Assembly (NCBI GenBank): GCA_015075645.1
Contig: JABTUF010000006.1
Location: forward strand, 1 to 64,000
DNA from: Burkholderiales bacterium
GTDB lineage: Bacteria; Pseudomonadota; Gammaproteobacteria; Burkholderiales; Casimicrobiaceae
DNA length: 64,000 bases
Direction of reading: 5' to 3'
The position numbers were made by a program, and so were the translations under genes. A model generated the notes under the pieces. That model had not been told where the DNA came from and did no database searches. It saw only the letters and a program-made list of their open reading frames with translations. Below, in pieces: positions 1 through 7,522 of this stretch (position 1 is the stretch's first letter; each line of letters begins with the position of its first letter).

Positions 1-24
1 GAAAGAGCAGCCCCTCGGAAGCAG

Positions 25-44
25 GCCGAATCGAGCGATTCGGC
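25..44. other. perfect 9-bp inverted repeat in the leader of the leftward transcript
   Basis: GCCGAATCG, AG, CGATTCGGC form a perfect stem with a two-base centre, 22 bp downstream of the leftward -10. It could be an operator or a leader hairpin; the sequence does not decide which. Confidence 0.45.
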
Positions 45-65
45 GCAGAGAGGCAAAGAGGCGCG

Positions 66-94
66 ATTATAGCACCCAAACAGGGGAGGTCAAC
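66..94 (-). promoter_or_regulatory. strong sigma70-type promoter reading off the left edge
   Basis: Read on the minus strand there is a -35 TTGACC, a 16-bp spacer and a perfect -10 TATAAT (complement of 66-71). No coding sequence follows on the minus strand before the window ends, so it must drive a gene or RNA to the left. A hairpin lies just downstream at 25-44. Confidence 0.7.
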
Positions 95-250
95 AGCCCC
101 CCTGACGGCCAGACTCCTGCCTGACCGTCGGAAGACAGGAGTCGGAGGACGGAGGACAGAAGCGGCGGCGTGTCCCGTGGCGGCGCATCGAGCGCCGCTG
201 GAAAGCTCGTCGTGGGTTCGGCGTCCGCCGAACGACGCCGACTCAGTCGC

Positions 251-256
251 TACAAT
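251..256 (+). promoter_or_regulatory. possible -10 element for the rightward glycan genes
   Basis: TACAAT preceded by GC gives the CTACAAT form of -10 seen again before comF. No good -35 lies 16-18 bp upstream. Its position inside the longest open frame is one reason to start the next gene at 294 and not 177. Confidence 0.35.
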
Positions 257-293
257 TCGAGTCCGCCGCCCATCGGGCGCCGACCGATCTGCC

Positions 294-1679
294 GTGAGCG
301 AACCCCGATCGTCCTCTGACGCGCCCGAGCCCCCGCTCCCCGGAGAGGTCGCTCCGGCCGCGAGCGTGCGCGCGGCGCCGGCCGACGTCGTGCCGGAACC
401 GCCGGAAGCCGCCGGGACCGCGGTGAGCCTCGCGGAAGCGGCAACCAGGGCCGCGACGACGTCCGTGCCCCCGGTGCCCCCGGAGCCACCCGCGGGCAAA
501 GCATCGCCCGCTGCCGCGCCGCCGCGCGACGTCACGCCGGTCGCGATCGTCGTCGCCTTCGTCGCAGGCTGCGCCATCGCGCTCGCCGCGTACGTGGCGA
601 TCAACGAGGGCTCGTTCCGCTCGACCGGACAGGCGCAGGTCTACGGCATCGCGAAGATGTCCGTCCCGCGCGGCACCGCGAAACGCGACGGCGACACGCT
701 CGTCGTACAGGCGCCGGTGGCCGACGTCCTGATCGTCTCGACACCGAGCGATTTCCGCGCGCGCGACCTCGCTTCGATCGCCTGGAACGTCGAGGACGTC
801 CCGGCGGGCGCCGACGTGCGCCTGCTGTTCACCAGCGACTACCGGCCGCGACGCGTCGAGAATCGACCGCTCGCCGTCGAGGACGGGCGTGTGCAGCCCA
901 TCGTGCTCTCCGGCGATCGCGATTGGATCGGGAAGATCACCGGACTCGCGCTCGCGGTGCGCGCGCCGGGCGCGACGATCCGGGTCCGCGGCGTCACGGC
1001 CAAGCCGCAGACGGCGCTGCAACTCGTCGGCGACCGCGCGCGCGAATGGTTCCGCTTCGAACCGTGGAACGGCACGTCGATCAACGCCGTCACCGGCGGC
1101 GCTCAGGCGCAGAACCTGCCGCTGCCCGTTCCGGTCACGATCGCGGCGTTGATCGCCCTGGCCGCGCTCGCGCTCGTGCGCCGCCTCGCGCCCGCGCGCC
1201 TGCGCGGAACCCTCGCGTCGATCGCCGCGGGACTGTTCGTCCTCGCCTGGGCGGTGCTCGATGTCCGCTGGACCGCGAACCTCGCGCGCCAGAACGTCGC
1301 GACGATCGAACGCTACGGCGGCAAGGATGCCGCGGGCCGCGCCGACGCGGCCGAGGACGGCGACCTCTACCGCTTCATCGAGAAGGTACGCGCCGCGCTC
1401 CCGGCCGATCCGCAGCGCATCGTCGTGCTCTCGTCCGCGCACTACTACCGTGGGCGCGCCGGATGGCACCTGCTGCCGCATCGCGTGATGTGGACCCCGA
1501 CGGTCGACGCGGCGCCCGCGCGCGACCTGCTGCGCCCGGGCGACTACGTCGTCGTCTGGCAGGACAGCCACGCCGCATTCGATGCGGCCGCAGGACGCCT
1601 GCGCTTCGACAACGGCGTCGATCTCGCCGCGAAACTCGTGACGGGCGAGGGCCCGCACGCCGTCTACGCGATCCTCTGA
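294..1679 (+). CDS. membrane protein of unknown function, first gene of glycan island
   Basis: Not recognised. From GTG 294 the protein has 461 residues: a Pro/Ala/Glu-rich N-terminus, a membrane segment near residues 82-102, a roughly 170-residue beta-rich (probably periplasmic) region, two more membrane segments near 278-298 and 305-325, then a C-terminal soluble domain. The frame is open from GTG 177, but those extra 39 residues look like translated leader and contain a TACAAT element, so 294 is preferred. The stop is 6 bp before the next gene, a GT-C-like membrane protein, so the two are probably co-transcribed and functionally paired in polysaccharide or lipid-linked sugar assembly. That role rests on context only. 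Confidence 0.6.
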   Translation: MSEPRSSSDAPEPPLPGEVAPAASVRAAPADVVPEPPEAAGTAVSLAEAATRAATTSVPPVPPEPPAGKASPAAAPPRDVTPVAIVVAFVAGCAIALAAYVAINEGSFRSTGQAQVYGIAKMSVPRGTAKRDGDTLVVQAPVADVLIVSTPSDFRARDLASIAWNVEDVPAGADVRLLFTSDYRPRRVENRPLAVEDGRVQPIVLSGDRDWIGKITGLALAVRAPGATIRVRGVTAKPQTALQLVGDRAREWFRFEPWNGTSINAVTGGAQAQNLPLPVPVTIAALIALAALALVRRLAPARLRGTLASIAAGLFVLAWAVLDVRWTANLARQNVATIERYGGKDAAGRADAAEDGDLYRFIEKVRAALPADPQRIVVLSSAHYYRGRAGWHLLPHRVMWTPTVDAAPARDLLRPGDYVVVWQDSHAAFDAAAGRLRFDNGVDLAAKLVTGEGPHAVYAIL

Positions 1680-1685
1680 CGCGCC

Positions 1686-3095
1686 ATGGACCTCGTCGGG
1701 CTGCTGTTCGCCCTGCTGCTGCCGTACGCGATCGGCGATGCGCTGCTCGCGGCCTGCGTCGCCAACGGCCGCGCGTGGCGGGAACCGGGCCTCGTGCCCT
1801 GGCTCGCGGGCGCCGCGTGGATCGTCGGGTCGTTCGCGCTGACGCTCGTCATGCGCGCGAACGCGATGGCCGGCGTTCCGTTCAGCCTGCCGTCGATCGG
1901 CGTTCCCGGCCTCGCGATCGTCGCGGCCGCCGGATTCGTCGCGTGGCGACGCAACCGCGACGGCTGGCGCGACGGCCTCGGTGATGCATTCGGCGGCCTG
2001 ATGGCGCACGATCTCGGCCGCGCGGCGCGCATCGCATGGTTCGTGCTCCTCGCGTGGCTCTCGTTGCGCGCGGCGATGCTGCTCGTCGAGGTGGTATCGA
2101 AGCCGATCTACCCGTGGGACGCGTGGTCGGCCTGGGCGACGAAGGCGAAGGCGTACTTCGCCGCGCGCACGATCGTGCCCTTCGGCGACGAATCGGCGTG
2201 GGCCACTGCCCCGACGGCCATCTGGTTCGACGCGGCGCCCGGGCAGCCCGCGACGCTGCCGCTGCTGCAGACGTGGATCGCCACCGCGATGGGCCGCTTC
2301 GACGACGCGCGCGTGACGCTCCCGTGGTGGTTCGCGTTCGTCGCGATGATGCTCGTCGTGTACGGGGAGACGCGCAGGCGCGGCGTCGCCCCGTTGCCCT
2401 CGCTCGCGGCCGCGTGGTTCGCGGGCTCGATGCCGCTGATGGGCACGCAGGTGGCGCTCGCCGGCTACGCGGATCTTTTGCTGGCGGCGGCGTTCGCGCT
2501 CGGCGCGCTCGCCGGTCTTCGCGCGGTGCGAACGCGCGAGCCCGTCGATGTCGTCGCGGCGCTGTTCGCGCTCGCGGCGGTCGCGTCGATGAAGGTTGCG
2601 GGCTGGGCCTGGATCGTCGCGGTACTGCCGGGTCTCGCCGCAACCGCGCTTCCGCCGGCATGGACGCGGCGCATCGCCATCGGACTCGTCGCCGCGGTAG
2701 CCGCCGTCGTCGCGGTGGCGGCGCGATTCACCGACGTCGCGATCGGCCCGGTGTCGCTCGCGTTCGATCCGTCGTACTCCACCCTCGCCGCCGACGGCCT
2801 GCTGCTCGCGAACTGGCACCTGCTCGCGCTCGGCGTGGTGGGCACGATCGCGTTCGCGTGGCGCCGGCTCCTCGGGCCCGACCTCGGAGGGCTCACGCTC
2901 GTCGTCGCGGCCTGCGCCGGATGGATCGCGCTCCTCGCCGCGTTTCCGTGGCTGCGCGCCTGGGGCGCGGACGGGCTCGGCCTCAATCGCGCGGTGCTGG
3001 TGGCCGCGCCCGTCGTCGTGACCTGGATGGTCGTGGCGTTGCAGGACGCGGGCGCCGCGCGGAGCATGCCGGCGCCGGCCGAAGCGGGAAGCTGA
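1686..3095 (+). CDS. polytopic membrane protein, GT-C glycosyltransferase-like
   Basis: 469 residues from ATG 1686, with about eleven hydrophobic segments spread over the whole length. The first large loop has a conserved-looking stretch with acidic and aromatic residues (PIYPWDAWSAW, near residue 140), which resembles the acidic first-loop motif of GT-C enzymes that use polyprenyl-phosphate sugars. No family can be assigned with certainty. It sits 6 bp after a three-TM protein and 3 bp before a DUF5672-SEC-C-TPR-glycosyltransferase fusion, so it belongs to the same transcript. A sugar or polymer transfer role at the inner membrane is inferred from topology and neighbours. Confidence 0.55.
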   Translation: MDLVGLLFALLLPYAIGDALLAACVANGRAWREPGLVPWLAGAAWIVGSFALTLVMRANAMAGVPFSLPSIGVPGLAIVAAAGFVAWRRNRDGWRDGLGDAFGGLMAHDLGRAARIAWFVLLAWLSLRAAMLLVEVVSKPIYPWDAWSAWATKAKAYFAARTIVPFGDESAWATAPTAIWFDAAPGQPATLPLLQTWIATAMGRFDDARVTLPWWFAFVAMMLVVYGETRRRGVAPLPSLAAAWFAGSMPLMGTQVALAGYADLLLAAAFALGALAGLRAVRTREPVDVVAALFALAAVASMKVAGWAWIVAVLPGLAATALPPAWTRRIAIGLVAAVAAVVAVAARFTDVAIGPVSLAFDPSYSTLAADGLLLANWHLLALGVVGTIAFAWRRLLGPDLGGLTLVVAACAGWIALLAAFPWLRAWGADGLGLNRAVLVAAPVVVTWMVVALQDAGAARSMPAPAEAGS

Positions 3096-3098
3096 TCG

Positions 3099-5348
3099 AT
3101 GCTCGAACTGCCGTCGGTCACGCTCGTCTGCGCCGACACGCTGAACCACGGCCTCGCGGTGCGCGCCCTCGCGCTCTGCCGCGAGCGCGTGCGCTTCGGT
3201 CGCGCGCTGTTCCTGGCCGACCGCGCGCCGACGCCGTTGCCGCCGGGCGTCGAGTGGCGGCCCATCGCGCCGCTCGATTCGCGTGACGCCTACTCCTCGC
3301 TGATGATCAAGGGCCTCTCCGCGCACGTCGAGACGACGCACGCGCTCGTCGTCCAGTGGGACGGCTACGTCGTGAATCCGGACGCGTGGACCGACGAGTT
3401 CCTCGCGTACGACTACATCGGCGCGCCGTGGTTCTGGGCTCCGGAAGGGGCGCGGGTCGGCAACGGCGGCTTCTCGCTCCGGTCGCGCAAGCTCCTCGAC
3501 GCGCTCGCCGATCCGGCGGTCGTCGTCGATGGCAACGAGGACGTCACGATCTGCCGCACCCATCGCAGGCACCTCGAGGAGCGCCACGCGATCCGCTTCG
3601 CGCCCGAGGCGCTCGCCGCGCGCTTCTCGTTCGAGGCCGCCTACCCGATCGGCCGCCCGTTCGGTTTCCACGGACTGTTCAACTTCGCGCGCGTCGAATC
3701 CGACGCCACCATCGCCGCGCTCGCTCCCGCGGTCTCCGACGCGATCGCAGGTTCGCCGCAGATGCACTCACTGATGCGCAATTGCGTGGCCCTGGGCCAC
3801 ACGCAGGCCGCGATCGCGATCGCGAACCGGATCGTCGCGGCGGTGCCCGATCACGAGGAGGCGCTGCGCGTGCGCGCCGATGCGGGGCGGGCGCTCGCCC
3901 GCGGACCGGCCGCCGGGCGGAACGAGCCGTGTCCGTGCGGCAGCGGCAAGCGCTTCAAGGCCTGCCACGGCGCGCTCGCGCCCGCGCCCAAGGCGGCGAA
4001 GGATGCCGAAACCCTGACGCGCGAAGGCATCGAGGCCCACCGCTCCGGCCGGATCGACGACGCGAAGCGTCGCTACGAAGCGGCGCTGGCCGTCGCGCCC
4101 GATCACCCGTACGCCGGCCATTTCCTGGCCGTCATCGCGATGCAGCGGCGCGATTACGCGGTCGCGATCCCGGCGCTCGAGCGCACCGTGCGCGAACGTC
4201 CCGACGAGCCGGACTTCCACAACAACCTCGGCCTCGCCTACGCCGGGGTCGACCGGTTCGACGACGCGATCGCCGCGCATCGCCGGTCGATCGCGCTCCG
4301 CCCGGAGAACGCGAGCGCATGGAACAATCTCGGCCTCGCGCTGGTCGAGCAGTGCCGCCACGCCGAGGCGGTCGACGCCTATCGGCGCGCGCTCGCGATC
4401 GACCCCGCGTTTCCGAAGGGACGCTGGAACCTCGCGATGGCGCGCCTCATGCTCGGCGATCGCGGCGGCTGGTCCGACTACGAGGCGCGACTCGACATCG
4501 ACGAACTCGGCCACCCGCCCGACATCCCCGGCGTCGCGCGCTGGCGCGGCGGCGAGGCCTCCGGCAGGACGATCCTCCTCGACGCCGAGCAGGGCTACGG
4601 CGACATGCTGCAGTTCATCCGCTACGCGAAGGCGCTCGCCGCGCGCGGCGCCCGGGTGATCGTGCGGGCGCGCGATCCGATCGCCGACCTGATTCGCACA
4701 GCCCCCGGCGTCGCGGATGTCGTGTCGATCGACGCGACTCCGCCTGCCGACGGCTGGCTGCCGCTCATGTCGCTGCCGGGCGTCCTCGGCATCGATCCGC
4801 ACGGCGAGGCGCCCGACCCGCCCTATCTCCGCGCGGACGCCGCGCGCGTCGAGGCGATGCGCGCGAAGCTCGCGACCCGGCGCGCGAAGCTCAAGGTCGG
4901 ACTCTCGTGGGCCGGCAATCCGGTCCAGCAGAACAACCGCCGCCGCTCGATTCCGCTGGCGCTGCTCGCGCCGCTCCTCGAGCGCGACGACATCGCCTGG
5001 TACTCGCTCCAGCGCGTCGACGGCGAGGACGAGATGGCCTCGGTCCCGGCCGCGCGTTCTCTCGTGCTCGCGGACGAACGCAACGAGTTCATGGGCAAGG
5101 CGGCGCTGATGGAGGCGCTCGACCTCGTCGTGAGCGTCTGCACGAGCAACGCGCATCTCGCCGGAGCGCTCGCGCGCCCGACGTGGATCGCCCTCGCCTA
5201 CGCGCCCGACTGGCGCTGGGGCACGACCGGCTCGTCGACGCGCTGGTACCCGACGGCGCGACTGTTCCGTCAGGGCGCGCCGGGCGACTGGACCTCCGTG
5301 GTGCGCGAGATCGGCGTCGCGCTCGACCGCGAACTCGACGCGCGATGA
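3099..5348 (+). CDS. DUF5672 - SEC-C - TPR - GT9-like glycosyltransferase fusion
   Basis: 749 residues. Residues about 1-210 match the DUF5672 pattern (VQWDGYVVNPD..., YDYIGAPW, NGGFSLRS), a family commonly found beside glycosyltransferases. A SEC-C zinc knuckle (EPCPCGSGKRFKACHG) lies near 275-291. TPR repeats fill about 305-440 (repeated NNLGLAYAG/NNLGLAL units). The last 270 residues are a heptosyltransferase/GT9-like module with AEQGYGDMLQFIRYA near 500 and WAGNP near 605. Start ATG 3099 follows the previous stop by 3 bp, and the stop overlaps the next start as ATGA. Known: TPRs in OGT-like enzymes bind protein substrates. Inferred: this is a protein or glycan glycosyltransferase with two potential catalytic modules. 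No experimental relative is known to me. Confidence 0.75.
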   Translation: MLELPSVTLVCADTLNHGLAVRALALCRERVRFGRALFLADRAPTPLPPGVEWRPIAPLDSRDAYSSLMIKGLSAHVETTHALVVQWDGYVVNPDAWTDEFLAYDYIGAPWFWAPEGARVGNGGFSLRSRKLLDALADPAVVVDGNEDVTICRTHRRHLEERHAIRFAPEALAARFSFEAAYPIGRPFGFHGLFNFARVESDATIAALAPAVSDAIAGSPQMHSLMRNCVALGHTQAAIAIANRIVAAVPDHEEALRVRADAGRALARGPAAGRNEPCPCGSGKRFKACHGALAPAPKAAKDAETLTREGIEAHRSGRIDDAKRRYEAALAVAPDHPYAGHFLAVIAMQRRDYAVAIPALERTVRERPDEPDFHNNLGLAYAGVDRFDDAIAAHRRSIALRPENASAWNNLGLALVEQCRHAEAVDAYRRALAIDPAFPKGRWNLAMARLMLGDRGGWSDYEARLDIDELGHPPDIPGVARWRGGEASGRTILLDAEQGYGDMLQFIRYAKALAARGARVIVRARDPIADLIRTAPGVADVVSIDATPPADGWLPLMSLPGVLGIDPHGEAPDPPYLRADAARVEAMRAKLATRRAKLKVGLSWAGNPVQQNNRRRSIPLALLAPLLERDDIAWYSLQRVDGEDEMASVPAARSLVLADERNEFMGKAALMEALDLVVSVCTSNAHLAGALARPTWIALAYAPDWRWGTTGSSTRWYPTARLFRQGAPGDWTSVVREIGVALDRELDAR

Positions 5349-7516
5349 CGCTGCGCCCGCCCAGGTCGCGCAACGACCCCTGTCCCTGCGGCAGCGGCAA
5401 GCGCTACAAGCACTGCCATGGCGGCGACGCGCGGCCTCAGGAGACGTTGGCCGTTCCGGCGTCGACGCAACCGGACGACCTGGCCCGCGCCGCGCTGAGG
5501 AACGGCCGGCCCGATGAAGCGGTCCGGATCCTCGTTGACGCGTTCGGCCGGTCGCCGGAGGACCTGGGAACGCTGAAGCTGCTCGCGGAAGCGCTGCGCG
5601 GTTCCGATCCCGCCCGGTCGCGCGCTTGCTGGGAGCGCGCGCACGAGCGCGCACCCGACGATCCGGAGACGCTGTTCTTCCTCGGGGACTTCGCGCGCGA
5701 AGCGGGCGACTTCGAGGAGGCGATCCGACGGTTCGAACAGGCGCTCGCGGTCGCGCCCGATCACCCGGCGCTCCTCAACAACCTCGGCCTCGCGCTCGAG
5801 AAGGCGGGCCGCCTGGACGAGGCGGAGCCGCGCTTCCGCCGCGCGCTCGAGGTCGCGCCCGGCGATCTCAACGCCCTCGCGAACCTCGCGCAGAACCTCT
5901 ACCAGCTGCACCGCTTCCGCGAGGCGGCCGGACTCTTCGACCGGCTGATCGCGCGCATGCCGACGGCGCCGGCCTCGATCTGGGTCAACCGCGCGATCTG
6001 CCTCATCGACTGCAGCGAGATCTCGAAGGCCGCCGCGAGCTTCGAGCGCGCGGTCGAGCTCGCGCCCGACTCCGCCAATGCGTGGCGGGGCCTCGGCATC
6101 GTCCGCATCGAGCAGAAGCAGTTCGGAGCGGCGGTCATCGCGCTCGAACGAGCGATGAAACTCGATCTCGAGGACGTCGCGGCGGAGTGCATGCTGTTCC
6201 ACGCGAACGGCTTCGAGTGCCACTGGCGCGATTTCGACGCCGCGCGCGCGCGCCTGATCGAGTTCGCGCGCAACCCGTCGCCGACACAGGTCGGCGCGGT
6301 CCTGCCGTTCGTGTTGCAGTCGATCGACGACGACCCCGAACTCGAACTTCGGGTGGCTCGCCGCTGGGCGGACACGCAGCTCGTGCCGCCGAGCCCGGTG
6401 CGTCCCCCGCGACGTCGCCCGGACGGCCGACTCAACCTGGGGTTCGTCTCGTCCGACCTCTACGAGCACCCGGTCGGCCGGCTCGTCGTCGGACTGTTCG
6501 AGCGGCTCGATCGGTCGCGCTACCGCGTCTTCGCCTACTCCCATGGCCCGGATCGTGCGGACGCGACGCGCGCGCGGCTCGTGGCGGCGTCCGACGGCTT
6601 CCGCGTCCGTCCTTCGATGGACGCCTTCGAGATCGCCCAGTCGATGCGCGACGACGGCGTCGACGTCGCGTTCGATCTGACCGGCTTCACCGGGACCACG
6701 GTGGTCGAGGTGCTGCTGCACCGGCCCGCGCCGGTGCAGGTCAACTTCCTCGGCTACACCGGCACGATGGGAAGCTCCGCGATCGACTGGATACTCACCG
6801 ACCGGTTCTGCGTGCCGCCGGCGTTCGCGAAGCACTACGCCGAACGAGCGCTCTACGTCGACCCCTGCTACATGCCGAGCGACACGGCGCGCATGCTCTC
6901 CGAGACGCCGGTCACGCGGCGCGAGTACGGACTGCCCGAGGATGCCGTCGTGTTCTCGGCGCAGATGGGGGCCTACAAGATGAAGCCTCCCGTCCTCGCC
7001 GCGTGGATGCGCATCCTGGCGGAGGTCGACGGTTCGGTACTGTGGATGCGCCAGCAGTCGATCGGACTGGAGGCACGCCTGGGCGGCCTCGCACGTGCGC
7101 ACGGCGTCGATCCCGGACGGCTTCGCTACGTGCCGTCGCAGAAGGTTCCGGTGTATCTGTCGCGGTTCCAGCTCGCCGATCTGTTCCTCGACGCGACGCC
7201 GTTCGGCTCGCACACGACGGTCAACGACGCGCTGTTCGCGGGCCTGCCCGTGCTCGCCATCGCCGGACGGTCGTTCGCGTCGCGCGCGAGCGCGAGCCAG
7301 GTACATGCCGCAGGACTCTCCGATCTCGTCGTGACCGATCTCGACGCGTACGTGAAGAAGGCCGTGGCGCTCGCGCGCGATCCCGCCGGGCTGCGCGCGA
7401 TCGGGGCCCGGCTGCGCGAGCAGCGCGCGAGTCTCCCGCTCTTCGATCTCGATCGGTACGCACGCGAGTTCGAGGCGGCGATCGAGTACGCGTGGGCCAA
7501 CACTCCCGAAACCTGA
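5345..7516 (+). CDS. SEC-C - TPR - GT41 (O-GlcNAc-transferase-like) protein
   Basis: 723 residues from ATG 5345, which overlaps the previous stop (ATGA). A SEC-C zinc motif (DPCPCGSGKRYKHCHGG) occupies residues 10-26, TPR repeats about 40-310, and a SPINDLY/OGT-type GT41 catalytic domain about 350-715. The GT41 domain shows FVSSDLYEHPVGRL, with the histidine at the position of the proposed OGT base, then VNFLGYTGTMG and DATPFGSHTTVNDAL in the nucleotide-sugar half. GT41 enzymes move GlcNAc or other hexoses onto Ser/Thr of proteins in the cytoplasm. The SEC-C motif at the start is shared with the preceding gene and is not part of standard OGTs. It ends 6 bp from the convergent TPR-GT41 gene. 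Confidence 0.85.
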   Translation: MTLRPPRSRNDPCPCGSGKRYKHCHGGDARPQETLAVPASTQPDDLARAALRNGRPDEAVRILVDAFGRSPEDLGTLKLLAEALRGSDPARSRACWERAHERAPDDPETLFFLGDFAREAGDFEEAIRRFEQALAVAPDHPALLNNLGLALEKAGRLDEAEPRFRRALEVAPGDLNALANLAQNLYQLHRFREAAGLFDRLIARMPTAPASIWVNRAICLIDCSEISKAAASFERAVELAPDSANAWRGLGIVRIEQKQFGAAVIALERAMKLDLEDVAAECMLFHANGFECHWRDFDAARARLIEFARNPSPTQVGAVLPFVLQSIDDDPELELRVARRWADTQLVPPSPVRPPRRRPDGRLNLGFVSSDLYEHPVGRLVVGLFERLDRSRYRVFAYSHGPDRADATRARLVAASDGFRVRPSMDAFEIAQSMRDDGVDVAFDLTGFTGTTVVEVLLHRPAPVQVNFLGYTGTMGSSAIDWILTDRFCVPPAFAKHYAERALYVDPCYMPSDTARMLSETPVTRREYGLPEDAVVFSAQMGAYKMKPPVLAAWMRILAEVDGSVLWMRQQSIGLEARLGGLARAHGVDPGRLRYVPSQKVPVYLSRFQLADLFLDATPFGSHTTVNDALFAGLPVLAIAGRSFASRASASQVHAAGLSDLVVTDLDAYVKKAVALARDPAGLRAIGARLREQRASLPLFDLDRYAREFEAAIEYAWANTPET

Positions 7517-7522
7517 CGCGGG

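Noticed and set aside
243..3767. 1174-residue open frame on the minus strand opposite three plus-strand genes
   Set aside because: Arg/Asp/Glu/Ala-rich translation without domains, typical of antisense frames in very GC-rich DNA; the plus-strand proteins have clear folds.
3918..5425. SEC-C motifs as evidence for SecA genes
   Set aside because: No DEAD motor or preprotein-binding domain; the motif is part of TPR-glycosyltransferases.
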